This document shows, piece after piece, positions 22,021 through 34,779 of a stretch of 64,000 nucleotides of DNA (positions are counted from its first letter, which is position 1; each line of letters opens with the position of its first letter). The stretch comes from Serilophus lunatus (taxonomy: Eukaryota; Chordata; Aves; Passeriformes; Eurylaimidae): the NCBI GenBank assembly GCA_013399895.1, contig VXBA01002618.1:793540-857539 (forward strand), read 5' to 3'. Both the position numbers and the translations under genes were made by a program. Below the pieces are notes generated by a model. It saw nothing but the letters and a program-made list of their open reading frames with translations. It ran no database searches and was not told where the DNA came from.

Positions 22021-24804
22021 ACTATTGAAATACCCTATTAGGTGTTTCTAAATGTAGAAATTTTATATATCATCATGGACATTTTAACAAGTGTGTGCAT
22101 CTGGCCTAAATTAGACCACCTATGAAGGTGGCCTAGGAAATCTAGATATTACCAAAGGAAAGATAATTAAAGGCAGTTTACTACCAAGAAGAGAAACATT
22201 TTAAAGCCAGGCCACCAGCGAAGAGACCCTGGCAGCCTATAAAGAACTTTTCAATGGAGAGTGGAAAGTGCATATGAAGGACAGATATTGATCCCAGTTT
22301 CACCAATGGCAATTAACTGTGTTGAACACAGGGTATTTGTGCTGGCCTTACAGTTGTGGACCTGAATGAGACATGGACAGAAGGTAAGATACAGTTTTGA
22401 GACCATGTGAAACCAAGTGCATATATGTGCTTAAATACCACCTGCAGGAAGAGAAAACCTTTAGGAAACCAAAATACTTCAAGAAATTTTTGGAGACCAT
22501 TGAAAGTCTGGGTCTCTGCTAGGAGTAGCTGGCTGGGACAAATATAAAAATTTGTGGCCACACATAATAATACAAAAAATAAAGGAAATTAAAGATGCAT
22601 GTAATTAAAGTATTTCCTATTTCCCCTCTACAGAGCTGAGAAATCTTGGTCCTTACCTCACACACCAGAGCAGAAGGACCACATGCTGTCCTACATAAAC
22701 AGTGCCAGTCCAAGTTTGATCTTATGGACTTCAGGTTTGGCTTAAGAAATTGAGAGAGCCTGCAGCTCTAGGCATTCCCACGTGGTTTCATCACTGTTGT
22801 GCAGAGCTAAATAGGAGTGAGAACTCTCACGGATGGGATTTTTCTCTGCACTACTGAAAAACAGGAATTGTGTTATTTTGTGGCCACCTAAGAACATCAA
22901 CCGAAGATCTAAGCATATAGTCCCAATGTTTTTGGAGACTGCCGTTAGAGATCCTGTTACATGTCTGGTATTCCTTCAGCTAAATCATTGCAGAGGATCT
23001 GGTCCTTGGTCCTTAGCTGTTACTATTTGCTTTTAAAACTATTTAAGTGATGGAATGCTTGGAATATGGTATGAGGTTGGTGCATTCTTCCACACTGCAG
23101 GATGAACAGAGTGGTCCAGCAACTGTGGGAGGAACACAGTAAATATGAGGTCTTTGTAGGACCCTCTTTGACCAAAGGGCGCCTCATCTTACAGACTAAG
23201 ATGATCGTGATACCCTTGAGTCCTCCATTAGGTCCTCTGCTAATCACTCAGGACAGAGGTGAGGTGACAGCAATCAAGAGGCAGCAGTCGCTGAAATGGC
23301 AGTTTGAAGGTAAGGAGGGGCTGTAGGCCATTAGCATCACCCTTTTTGAGTAGTCACTTGCCACCTGCGTGAATATTTAGACTCTCTTGCTTTGTGATTT
23401 TGGCACATATGAGGGAACAACAGTGATGGACCAACTTAAGCTGCTTGTGCTTAAGAAGAAGAAGCTGTAAGAAACCCTGTTAGGAGGTTACTGTGAAAAA
23501 ATGTATTTCTAAAACTTCTGAGACAGTAGTTTGTTTATACCAACAGTCTGATTGATCAAAGGGATATCCCAAGCCTAGCAAGCTAATGAGTTAATGTGGT
23601 GGAGATGTCTGGCACCTGAAGACTGGTTACCATCCTGTCTATTCACTTTGATCTGTTCAGTCCAGTCTCTGTGGTGCAGCTGTCTGCAGTGACCATCAAC
23701 ACAAAACAAGATGAAGGACTGACCTTGTACCGCTGAGTCAAGAACAGGAGCCATTCAGGCATGAAAATGTATGGATTACACTGGCTGGCTCTTTGCCTCA
23801 TTCTTGTACACTGTACTGATCAAGAGGTACTTCATCTTGTGCTCTTCCAAACCCCCAAATCCTGCTGGTAAAGAAGGTACTATGCAAGTAGGCTCTTACT
23901 CCTTTCCTCAAAGAATGGTCCATGTCTCCGCTCCAGCTAGAGTGGCACATGTCTGTTTGCCATAAGTAGTGGATAATACAGAGGCATCTAGGCCAAGGAC
24001 AGTGCTAGAAGGACATTCATTTTACCAGGGCTGCTTTGCTGGATACTGGTGCTTAGTGGGGAATGTGAAATCAGAACGAGCCAAGCACTTACATCTCAGC
24101 AATCATGCTGCAGCCATACTTGCCTCTCTCTAGCATCCACCTATAGTCCATTCCATCCCTAGTTTGAGTTTGCTGAAGACACAGGGTAAAGAGTGAAAGG
24201 GTCTTGTTTAGCTGAGATCTAGATGTAAGTAAACTGGATGGGTCAGCCTGAGGACAGCCCTAATACAGAGGAAAGAGAATTGTTACCATACCCCTGGGGT
24301 GACAGAAGCTTCCTCACACTGAGTCACTTGACAAGGAAGAGTCTGGAAAGCAGAACCCTGACTGAGAAAAGGCAGAAGACCGTTCTGTGGTCTTCCATCT
24401 CCTGTTTCCCTGGTAGCTCACAGCAGCTCCCATCTTGCTTATTGAGTATAACAGATAGTGTCGAGAAACTGGAGACAAGCAGGGAATATACAAATAGGAC
24501 ATCATCGTTTATGTGATCTGTTGAGAAATATGAAATCTCCTAAGCTCACCCACTAAATCTGTCACTCCTTTAGGTCCATGAAAGTTGTGAAAAGATCTTG
24601 GGGAAGAGACCAAATAGAAATTACCAGTGCCAATGTCATCTAGTTTAGGCCAGTACAGATGACCCTAGGTAAACATGGATAAAATTCCCTCTAGACTGAA
24701 GGAAAAAAAAATAATTTGGAGTCCTATTCTGCAGTCATTCAGCCATGTGTGCCCCTTCAAGACTTAGAGATCAAGAAGCTGATCTCCATCTTCAGATGGC
24801 TCGT
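22021..24804. other. Unassigned non-coding stretch
   Basis: No gene is recognised. An open segment at 23102-23326 (+) starts two bases after CCACACTGCAG and contains GAAG/GTAAGG near 23310, so it superficially resembles an exon. Its protein text has no family likeness. No other repeat is identified. Confidence 0.45.
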
Positions 24805-24893
24805 TGTGGTGGTTTGAACCACTTTTTATCATCTAAGGAGCATGCACAATAAAGATCACGGAAAACTGAACAAAATTAGCAGCAGGGAAACAG

Positions 24894-24899
24894 TTTATT
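24894..24899 (-). terminator. Poly(A) signal AATAAA (minus strand)
   Basis: AATAAA in AGTAATAAACTG on the minus strand, about 90 bp from the proposed LTR end at 24805. It parallels the signal at 10976. Confidence 0.45.
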
Positions 24900-25384
24900 A
24901 CTTGGGGTTTAAAATAGGGAAAAAGGGACAATTTATGGGGACCTAAATTTAACACAGAGAAACATTTGACACACAGAAAACAAAAAAAAAAGGGGAAAAA
25001 GGGACAAAAACAAAAAAGGAGCTGCTTTCCAAGCTAGGTGATTAGCTGAGAAAACAGGGGGAGGGGGAGGGAAGCCGTCTCTCTCCCTCCCTCTCTGATG
25101 GTGGTCACTCCCAGCCCTCGAGGTTTTCAGCAAAACACAAGAAGAAGTGAAAAGCGACCCCCTCCCAGGACACCTTTGGGAAGTGGCTGCTTGCTATCAA
25201 GCTGGGGTGCTGAGACAAATGGGTGGAGTCACGCTGTGTGTTCTGAGACCTGGGAGGAGAGGAGCCGTGTGCTGCGCCCCTGGACAGGAAGCCAAAGAGA
25301 GGGAGGGCTTTTGTGATCAGCTTTTCAAGCCCTCTAAGTCTCGTGCGAATCTCGCTGTCTTCTTCCTGGCCAAGCTGTCTCCCC

Positions 25385-25489
25385 ATTGGCCAGTGGAGCC
25401 AAGCTCCGCCTCTTTTCCGGCGTCTTCACTCCAGGCAAAATGGCGGTTCCTGTGGGAGACCACATGTTCAGAGCTCAAGGCGCCATCTT
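25385..25489. promoter_or_regulatory. Promoter-like cluster: CCAAT, GC box, two YY1 motifs
   Basis: Minus-strand CCAAT (25385-25389), a minus-strand GGCGGAG GC-box-like word (25405-25411), CAAAATGGCGG (25436-25446, + strand YY1) and GCGCCATCTT (25480-25489, the inverted YY1 form) lie within about 105 bp of CpG-rich DNA. The pair of opposed YY1 sites would suit a bidirectional start region. No TATA box is seen. Confidence 0.45.
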
Positions 25490-25650
25490 TTTTTCCTGGC
25501 TGCGGGCACTCCGGGGATGCCCTGGAATGGCTAGCGCTGCCGCCGCCTCCAGGGATACCCTGCAAGAGGGACCTCCAGGGCTGCCGAGGTGGCTGTGCTC
25601 TTGGGCAGCCCCCCGTTCTCTTAAGGAAAACAGGATTTTACACAGACAAG

Positions 25651-25656
25651 GTAAGT
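25651..25656 (+). other. Strong splice-donor consensus (AAG/GTAAGT)
   Basis: CAGACAAG/GTAAGTGGG is a near-perfect vertebrate 5' splice site. It lies about 205 bp downstream of CAAAATGGCGG inside the CpG-rich block. If the block promotes + transcription, this would end a first exon of roughly 200 bp. It may equally be chance on the antisense side of an LTR. Confidence 0.35.
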
Positions 25657-25790
25657 GGGCACTCCTTACACATTCTCCCCTTCCTAAAGCCCAAGGAACG
25701 CCCCCCCAAGACCACCCTGAGACCCGAAGTCCCCCCGACAACCCCAAGAGACCCCAGCACCGCTCAAACCCCAACGCTCATGTAAAGATA

Positions 25791-27516
25791 ATGCACACAA
25801 TTCTAGACTGCAATATTGCCTGTGGTTGATATTGACAGGAACTCTCTCTGAATTGAGCTCCCTGTGAGTTACCACAGCAAAATTTGTGCTTCCCTGTAAA
25901 TACCAGCTCAGTCTGGGTTGACAGAGGAGGAGGAGGAAGAGATCCAACAGTGATTCTACTCTGGCACATATATAAGGAATCAAAGGCCAACAGCTGGAGA
26001 AGAGGGAACCAAAGTAAATATGGTCATTTAATGCCTGGGAAAGGGGTAGCAGCCACACTGAGGATCAGCGTGTGCTTGAGGCAGTTTTTTAAGGAGCATG
26101 AAGGAAAGGTCTCTGATTTTACCAGACAATTTACCTAGAGTAGACCCAACTATGCTGGGACAGGGTGGCAAAGATGTGAATAGTGAGGTTCTGTTACGTA
26201 GGAAATACAGGGGTTTTGATAGGGTGCAGAATGACCATGTCTATCCAAACTAGTTACATGAATTTTTATGAATGTTACCACTTCTTGACCTAACCTGAAT
26301 GCATATGTGAAGAACTTTGAAAGAAACCATTGTTTCCTTGTGGGAAGCAGAACTAACTTGTCCTTCAAACATTGGTCTCATTCCTGCACAAGTTCAGACT
26401 TGGTGGCCTGCTGTAACCACTAAGGACAAGGCAGAGACCCTGATGTCTTCTCAGGACCAAACATCCCACTTTAAAAGAACAAGTTCAACCAAGAGTGGCG
26501 GAGGGTTAATGCTGAGCTCTGCCCAGCATTCAAGCCCTTCAGGTGGAACAGAAGAGGGGAAGAGACAACTTCAGCTGGAGGACCTAGTTACTATGTTGTG
26601 TGCTGGCAATTTGGACCTGGAGCCCCAAAATTGCTGTGTGTGAGGGAGGAGGCAGTTGCTGTCCTCACGAACAGCTTGGGAGAAGTGGAAAGGGTGTTAT
26701 TTGTGCTGCTTCAAGTTTGTGAACTCTGAGTCCTATCAATCTTTAGATACTCCTTAAATTATTGTCCTCCTAAACCCACACGGCAGAACATACACTGTTT
26801 GTCACCATCAGCTTCAGGCAAACAGGGGTTTCCTTGCTGCCAGGAAGGACTGGCCACAGTTCAGCTATTTCAGATATTTTACTGGCCTGCACTAGGTTTT
26901 TCATGAGTGGGATTTTTTTTCATAGTAAAAGTGGGAAACAATTCTTGTTCAAGAGTTTGGGCACCTCCCAGTTTGGTTGTATGAAGTTGTTCACAGGAGC
27001 ACACAGCAAAACCTTTGCTTAATTGGTGAAAAAACTCACTATGCTATTGTCATTGCTGCTTTTGCTCTTGGATTATAGCTCCCAGTATTCTGACGTGCAG
27101 GGTGCCAGCTCAGAATCAGATTAGGTACATAGTTTTTCTGCACTGAAGGGTCCCCAAAATCTCATTGTACCACTCAGGTCACACTGACAGCCCCATCTAG
27201 ATTCATAATCTGATTTCTGCCCAACAATTGCTTAAGAGGTTCATTAATTCACACCATTCTGTTTCTGCCTTTCACATGGTGGTAAACTACAGCAGAAGGG
27301 GCTATGCTAGAGTATGCTAGAAGTGATCCCGAAAAGCAGCACAGAGTGTATTGGAATAGAAGCCGTGATTCTGTGCACAGTTGTAGGTAGAAGAAAACCT
27401 CTCTCCTACAAAGATTCCCTTTCTACCACAGCATGGGTAATGCAGCCTCTTGTCAGGTAACCAACACCTTCAGCTGTTTGATATAAAATATATTTAACAG
27501 TGTTTTTCAAGGATTT
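25791..27516. other. Unassigned non-coding stretch
   Basis: No gene or confident repeat. Short open frames only. Confidence 0.5.
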
Positions 27517-27542
27517 AAACAAACAAACAAACAAACAAACAA
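27517..27542 (+). repeat. (AAAC)n microsatellite
   Basis: Just over six perfect AAAC units, ending in AAGC. The opposite strand gives the LFVCLFV-type open frames seen here. Confidence 0.95.
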
Positions 27543-27759
27543 GCATTGCTAGTTGCTCCCCAGACTTTGCCATTTGCATTTGCAAGACCAGGAGGACTGA
27601 CATTGTGGGCCTCAGATATGGGTCTGTTCTTCTGAGGTCCCATCTGGACGCTGCTCCATGCCTTCTCCTTGCCTCCTGCAGACTGCAGCAGTACCTGTCG
27701 CTGCATGGAGCAATTCCTGAATTTGGGTTCTGAGGTGCAGGTGAGCTAAATGGGCTTAA

Positions 27760-28460
27760 AGCTTGTCTAGTATTTTTTCAAATGATCTGGTCTGTTGCTT
27801 GTTGAAAGCCACTGAGCAATCACCTCTCTACCTCCATTTTGAGGCCAGTTACATCTGAATGAAGCACACCTCACATGTTTTGATTCCCTTTTGATTCTTC
27901 TGAGCAGAAATTTCCAGCTTTTCATATCTTTTCATGCCCTGCTGAGCACAATAGCCAGCTGAGACCCCCCATTTGCATTGACAAGGGTCCTTACCCACTC
28001 TAGTCAGAGATACCTCTCAGTTTTCTTCACAATAAATTGACCAATCCAAGACTTACATAATCCTCATTGGAATTGCTCTTTGCCCCACATTGTTTGTGGT
28101 AGTATTTTCTGCCACATCTATTTGTTATTTTTTAAAAGTCTTTAAAAAATGCTGACATTTAACTTGAATACAGTTTTATGGTACTTATCAAATCTGTATG
28201 AAGAAGTAAAATCACCTTCTTTGTTGTAATCACCATTCTCTTTTTTAAATACCCAAAGGTCATCTAACGACTCTCACTGTGTGCTTTGGAGAAATGTTCC
28301 TCAGCTTTGGTCTTAAATCATCTGTTTTGCCCTGTGTACTGGTAGATGCAAATCAGGCTTTATTAAAGCATATTTTTTTGAATGGATCCTAGTTGATTTT
28401 TGTAATCCTCTTCTTATTTATTCTTCTACTTGTATTGGACCACCCACATGCCTTTATGGT
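27760..28460 (-). mobile_element. Possible ancient LINE relic, poorly supported
   Basis: This AT-rich segment has the word texture of the complement of an old CR1-like element: GAAGTAAAATCACCTTCT and GTAATCACCATTCTC, then GATGCAAATCAGGC and TTTTTGTAATCCTCTTCTT. I cannot place more than scattered words. It could instead be unique non-coding DNA. Confidence 0.3.
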
Positions 28461-31400
28461 TCATTCAGACAGCTGATGACCCTACCAGGCCACGAGCAGA
28501 ACAGCCATCCTGCTTTCACAAGAGGTGCATAGCTTCTGGCAGACCTGGATAAAGCCATTGAGGTTACCAGCAGAGTAGTCTCACGAATGAACCTCTCCAA
28601 ATGTTTCAGAGGCTGAGACCTTTAGGAAGGGCTGCAAAGCTTTCTACCTCCACAAGGCCTTTCCATCCCAACAATGGACTGACTCTCTTGCTTCAAAAAA
28701 GCAAACTCCTGCCCTGTGTTGAATTTTCACCCTGGAAACATGAAGTGCATTGATTGTTTTTATTGATTTCAAGTGAAATATAGTCAGAAAAGTCACAGAT
28801 GTCCACAGCTTAAAGCTCTATGAAGAGACAAAATCTGACTTAATTTTTTGGAAGAAATACACTTGTCGCTGCATTTTGTTACCATTGTTGTATTCGTGGT
28901 AATGGAGCTACCCAGGGCCTGTGCCCTGTGTGTGGAAAACACCCTGCCAGCCCCAGGCAGCACCAGCACAGGTGCAGGAGTCGTGCCTAGTTGCTTGGCT
29001 GGGCTCTGGAGCAGAGAAACATGGCATTCAGAGCACCTAACTGAGTCCTCCCTTGCTGGTAGGCAGGGAAGGCGCCCAGCAAGCAGCCAGAGACACTCTG
29101 TGACTCAGAGAGCCTCCCAGACTTAGCAGGAGACAAAGTGAATATAGCAGGGGTACAGTAGAACCCCAAGGAAGATGTGAGCTGTATATGAGCGTCATGG
29201 GTGCAGTTATCAGCTGATTCAACGTGGCTGATATTCTGCACCTCAGATCTGGAAAAAAGAAAGAGGACTGTAAGGTAAGTCTGGGATAAGGAGGGTTGTG
29301 CTAAGCAGCAATTATTTTTGTGTTAGAAGAGCAGTTTCTGGGAGCTTCTCTGTCCAGAACAGAGCCCTCCTTCTTCTCTCCCTTTGCTGATGGTTGCTCC
29401 TGTGCGTGAGGGAGTGGACGGCTCAGAGTGGGTGGCTGGTGTGCAGACTGAGTAAATCATTGCAAATTATCTGCAGGCTTCAAGGTAAAATGTAGATGAG
29501 AAAGTATTGCAGAGCAGGAGCTCTTTTTCATATTTAGATAAACAAGGCTTGATGTGGGATTTTATGAGGTTTGTAGTGTTACTGTAGCAACTGGTTCCCA
29601 CTAAGAAAACACTGAAAACCAGAAGTAGAACTTCCCCAGAAGGATTTTGAAATGTCTGTGTCAGGCTGGGGCCATTTTGGTCCTTCCAAACTACATGCCT
29701 GTCCGAAGCCCAGAGAAGCCAGTGGCAAATCCCACAGCTTTCAGCAAACATTGTGTCAAGTTTCTGTGACCAGAAATTATCCATGGGAGAAGTATGGCTT
29801 ACTTTCTTTTTTTGTGCAAATGCTAGTTAGCTTCATTCTCTCTTGATGTATGGGAAACCTAAGTCGACAATATAGCAGGTATTAATGCGTTCCACTCCTT
29901 ACACTCCAGGTAGAACACTATGTCTAGGAAATCTGAGTGATGAGCTACATATGTTATGGAGAAGCAACTTCTGTTTTCCATGAATTTGTGTGCCAGTCTT
30001 TGGTGGGAATTAAGGACTTCAGGTTGTTTGTAACAAACAGTGTATAAGTTTTATGGCATTTTCAATATCTAAGAGGAAAGACTTGTTGATTAAATGTTTT
30101 GACAGATGGTGTTATTCCCAGATGTTAGACTCTTTGGATTCAGCGACCCAAGCAACTGCACCTAGAACCACTGCTTCTGACAACAGAATAATGATCTGAG
30201 AGTTTGGGAGAATATCCAGGATTTCAAAGCAAGACCCAAGCACAGAGGAGAAAGAAAACATAAGGCAGGCAAAGCAAGGCGTGAAGCTGCTGGCTCTTGG
30301 TGAAACACGGCGGTGTCTGGAATGTGGGGGCTGGGTTGGGACCCAAAGGTCTCTAGTTCTGCTGCAAATTGCTGGGCTGACCTCGGGCAAGTCCCTGCCC
30401 CTCCACTTCCCTTCCTTTTTAGACGAGCCAGAGCTATCTTTTACAAATATTTGCATAGGTAGTGCCTACCAACAGGAGTCAAATATTGAACTTGCTCCAT
30501 ATTCTTCTTCAAGTTTGTTTCCTCTTCACAAGGGTGGTGCACAGGGCCCATGGTCCTGCGTGCAGCATCAGGGGACACTAAAAGGCATCACGCCTAATCA
30601 ATGACTGTCCAGGCTACATGTCACAACTTTTTCTGTCCTCTCTCTGAGATACTGGAGTGCCACCTCTGCAAGCAGGAGGTCAAATAACCCTTCTCCAGTA
30701 GCTAGGGTCTGGATGGGAACTGCCTCTCACAGAATCACAGATTCCTTGGGGGCACACTGGGATGTGCTTGCTCTTGCAGCCAGGCTGGAAAGCTTGACCT
30801 GGCATTCACTCCTCAGCACTTGTCACCTCACTCCAAGGCAAATCCTTTCCTCTGATGAGCCCCAGCACTGTGAAGCATCCACCAGTGGCATTTTGCCCAA
30901 GCAGAGCCAGCAGGATCGGGCCACATGACACCAACATTAGGGAACAGCTTTTCTGTGATCTGGAAAGCTGATATGAGCATGCCACCGGCCAAAATGCTTC
31001 TCTGATAGGGAAAGAATATCATGTGTCCTCTTAGGAAAGATAGAAATGTTGTCCAGTTGTCAATCAGCTGAGATGGATCATTTGCCCCTTCTGCTGTTAC
31101 TTGTGTGAAAGACAGAAACTAGATGTTGAGCAGGAATTGTGTGAAAAAGAGGAATGAGACTCATTTGTGTACAACATCCATGCATAAAACTCTTCTTTTG
31201 TGGGAGCTACCTTCAGAAATCTTGGACATCAAACTGTTGAGCCCAGAATCAGTCCCACAAAAGAGACATAATTTGTCTGGTCTGATTTTCAGGTGCAACA
31301 AGTACCCAGTGACCTCCTGGTAGATACTCAGCAATGCTAAGAAACCAAGTGGGTTTCCATTTTAGGAACCCATAAAAAAATCACAGTCCACTTTATTTGA

Positions 31401-34400
31401 AATTCATCATAGCTCTCCAGCTATGCAAGCTCCAGCTTACTAATTCAAAACTGCATTGCCTCAGCCATCTCAACCTATTACCTTGGCATCTGATTCGAGG
31501 AGCTGCAGATCATTCAGGACATACCCCAGAGGGTGTTACAGCTGATACTAGCTACCTCCTGTGTCTGAGCCATCCTTCCTACATGTTCAGAGATAATTTA
31601 TTTATCCTAAGATGTGTCTCTAAGTTGTAAGACCACACAGTGGTAAGAAACGGTCTCTCTCATCCTCATAGTGTCTGGAAATGCAGAAGGTACCCAGATG
31701 CATTTAGTTCTCGAAGCCTGATCCTTGTCTTGTTGTATGCCAGACTTACCCTATTATAAATCCACATGGGGTTAATCTTGATTTATAGCTGAGAAAATGG
31801 TATCAAAGTCAAGCTCCTGGTCTGTCTTGCTTGTGGTTATAAAATTTGAGTTTGCATATCCTTGTGAACTTTATTATCTGAAAGTTTACTCATCCCTCTT
31901 GTTATTTTTTTTCTGTGCATTGCCCTTCCNATGGTTTGTCATTTTCTTTTAAAAGCTGAACATGACCTTGCTTATTTTGATGGGCTCTGGAACAATAGTA
32001 CTCACTGTCTTGCACTCATTCTCCATCCTGGGGCTGTGAGTCATTATGGTTATGAAAGACAGAACACTGAATCACTGACTGTCAAAAATCTCTGCTGTGA
32101 GAGATGGAGCCTTTCAAGAACCCCTCTCCTGGTAATCGTTACTCTTTTGTATTTACACTGCAGTGGGACCATGATCCCAAGTCACAGCCAAGGCTCTAGT
32201 TATAAAGTACAGTGCAAACACACTTGTGTTACCATAGTCCTTGCCCTGATAAGTAAGTGCGGGATTGATTTGGATTATCTACATCTAGAGAAATTTTCAC
32301 CTAGTAGTCTTGACTGATATTGATTAATTAAGATTTGCATAGCTGTATCTCTTAGCAGAGAAGAAGCATGTAGAGCAATAATTTGGCTGGACACTACACC
32401 ACTAGGTCTTGGCTGGTACTGGTCAAAATCCCTGTCTGTGTCTCACCACATATTCCCTACAGGACCTTGCATAAATTGTCTGTAGATGTTTGGCGTCTCA
32501 ATACCCATGAAAGATGGGATTTATCTTAGATGTGCCTCAAAATTATCTCTGTAGATGGATATTAGCACTGTGCTTTTCACAGCCTGGATGAGAAGAGATA
32601 ATACCACAACCTGACATACTCAATGGTAGGGAAAGCCTGAAGGTGAAAGTGTTTCTGGCAAATGGAAACTTAACCCATGTGCCAAGGTGCCAGGATTTAA
32701 CTCCTGCTGGTCGTTCCCTAGTTCCACTCATCCAAACGAACATTTTTGTGGAAACACACCCCACAAGGTGATATCATTTGCCAGCATCATCAGCAGAATT
32801 GGTGCCAGGACTTCTCTCTGTGTGGTCATAGTATCATTACCATGCACCTTTCCTAACGCAAAGCATCTCTTTTCTCAGTCTGGGCTCCTGTGCCCTCAGA
32901 GCTGTGCTCAAACCTTATGAAGGACTTACTTCTCCCCCAGCCTGGACGCCAGGAGTGAGACAGTTTCTGATTGCAGTACAGGACCATGGGGTATGAGTAT
33001 CCCTCCTCTAAGCCCATCTCCATGTTTCAGCAGTGACACCAGCTGAGATCTGTTACAAAGACGTGTCATACTCCTTGCAGCACTACTCACCCCATCCACT
33101 CTGTGGCCAAACTAAGGTTTATGTTACTGCTTGCCCAATCCAGTTCTGTTCTTAATCCTTCCTGCAGAGCTCCCTGTCCTAACAGGCCAAGCACAAGCAC
33201 CAGTGACGCCCGCTTTGAGGTTGTATAAACCTCAGGTGTCACTGGCAGTGCAGACTCCAGGTCTGAAGCGCTAAGCCATGTGAATTTCCCCATATGGATT
33301 TTGTGTTCTATTAAGTCAGTTTTGCATTTGTGCCCTGGGAGCTGCTGATGCAGAGGAAAAAAAAAAATGCTTTGCACCTATGTCACAGCACTGGTCTTCA
33401 GCAACCAGAGAGCCAAAGGCCAGTTTCTCATCTTTACCATGACTCTACTGGCACTGGTGTCAAAGAGCAGAAGTTCCCCTTGTGGTGGTAGAAATGCAGT
33501 TTTCTGTCTGGGGTATCACAGCTGAGTGTCGATCAGGTTCTTTAAGGCACCATATTCAGGCACCATTTCTCTTCAATGTGCTAAAATTAATTAATTTTTT
33601 TTCTTTTTTGGAAAGGGAATTGCACTTTAGCAAGTTGTGTTTGCCCCTCTTGTGGTCAGATAAGTGATCCCTGATGATTTCTGCAATAACCAAGAAAGTG
33701 AACACAGGAGCCATGTGTTAATGAGGTCCATTTCTTGTTTAGGATCCTGGTGCTTGTGTTCTTTCATTTGCCACACATAATTGTGGTGCAGCAACTAACC
33801 GTCACATCTGAGTGGTGAATGTCTCACCCCATTACACTGGGCTCAATTTTTTGTAATGTCCACTCATGGAAACCTTGTTCAGTCAAAGTCCATGGTAATT
33901 TGAAGATTATTATGCAAGGACATGTTGCTTTATCACTGAAGGATGGCTTGAAATACCCCAGCCAGTAAAGTTTGACTGAATGATTTGCTATTAATGATCC
34001 AAGAGGCTGGAAGGAGAAGAGCTGCCCTGCCTAGGTAGGCAGAGAGGCCTTCCTTCAGGAGGGTAGGTTTCTCTGCTTGGCTGTTCTGTGCCTGTCTTGG
34101 GTATACTCCCTGTATTCAGACAAGTGTGGACCAAGAGCAAGGTGTCTAGGTTGAGATATCCAGAGGTTCTTGTTCACAAGGCAGTCTGGAGAAATAGGTC
34201 CTCTGAAAGGGTCTTGGATTGTGTAGCCGGAAGCAAAGTCAAGTGAGAATCAATGTCACTTTTGAAAGCACCGATTGCATTTAATGGAGACAAAAGGTAA
34301 TTGTTTAACTCTCTGTGCATCTGTCATTGTTCAGTGTTCAGATACAAAAATGCTATTTCTTGCCTTCTAGATTAGGATGAAGGATGAAGTGCTGTAAAAT

Positions 34401-34779
34401 AAACCTCAGTGTCTCACAGAACTGTTCGTTTTGGAAGTTTATAGTGAAGATGGTGGAAGTTGCAGGTGGTAGGCATGCTATGGCAAAGGTTTCTTCAGAT
34501 TCTAACTGAACAGCAAATTAAATTAAAAACAGAGTGACTGGAGGTACTAGGCCTGTAATTAAATGGATGGGTGGATGCGTGGCTTATCTGCTAACATACG
34601 AACATTAAAGAATCTCCTAAAACCACATTTAAAGGCTTATATGGTTGAACTTAATTGCTCTTCTTCTTGTCTTGCTGTTGGTGAAATTAAAGGAAATTTT
34701 GGCTTTGTGAAAAAAATAAAAAGGGTAATTCAGGAAGGGAAAAGTCTGGCAGTGCTCTGAAGTTCTATTGCAAAACACA
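28461..34779. other. Unassigned non-coding stretch (contains one N at 31930)
   Basis: No gene recognised. A single ambiguous base stands at 31930. Some GTAAGT-type donors occur (for example near 29274) without partner exons. Text at 34250-34330 is AT-rich with homeodomain-like words, as in non-coding regulatory DNA, but nothing specific is supported. Confidence 0.45.

Larger units (their letters stand above)
24805..25790 (-). mobile_element. LTR-like CpG-rich element, minus strand, 5' end not found
   Basis: Read on the minus strand, the element ends TTCAAACCACCACA at 24805, the same style of terminus as the 8848-11051 element. It has AGTAATAAA (AATAAA at 24894-24899) about 90 bp inside that end. 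Upstream on the same strand lie an A/T-rich part, a CpG-rich core (25080-25760), a CCAAT box (25385-25389, reading CCAATGGGG), a GC-box-like GGCGGAG and CCGCCATTTTG. No matching TGTGGTGG start was found on the right, so that end is truncated, diverged or wrongly placed; the limit near 25790 is where composition changes. No gag, pol or env text is present. A cellular CpG-island promoter reading + is the alternative. Confidence 0.55.

Noticed and set aside
23102..23326. Exon-like segment after CCACACTGCAG with GTAAGG near its end
   Set aside because: The acceptor has a weak pyrimidine tract, the protein text is not recognisable, and the frame simply continues past the donor.
25147..25829. Frames of 212 and 147 codons on the + strand
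   Set aside because: They lie in a CpG-rich LTR-like block, overlap each other in different frames and have opposed frames on the minus strand. No protein family is recognised, and the frames run through a splice-donor consensus.
30727..30745. CAGAATCACAGATTCC as a CR1 octamer end
   Set aside because: The sequence after it does not follow any CR1 3' consensus that I can recall, so the resemblance is too short.
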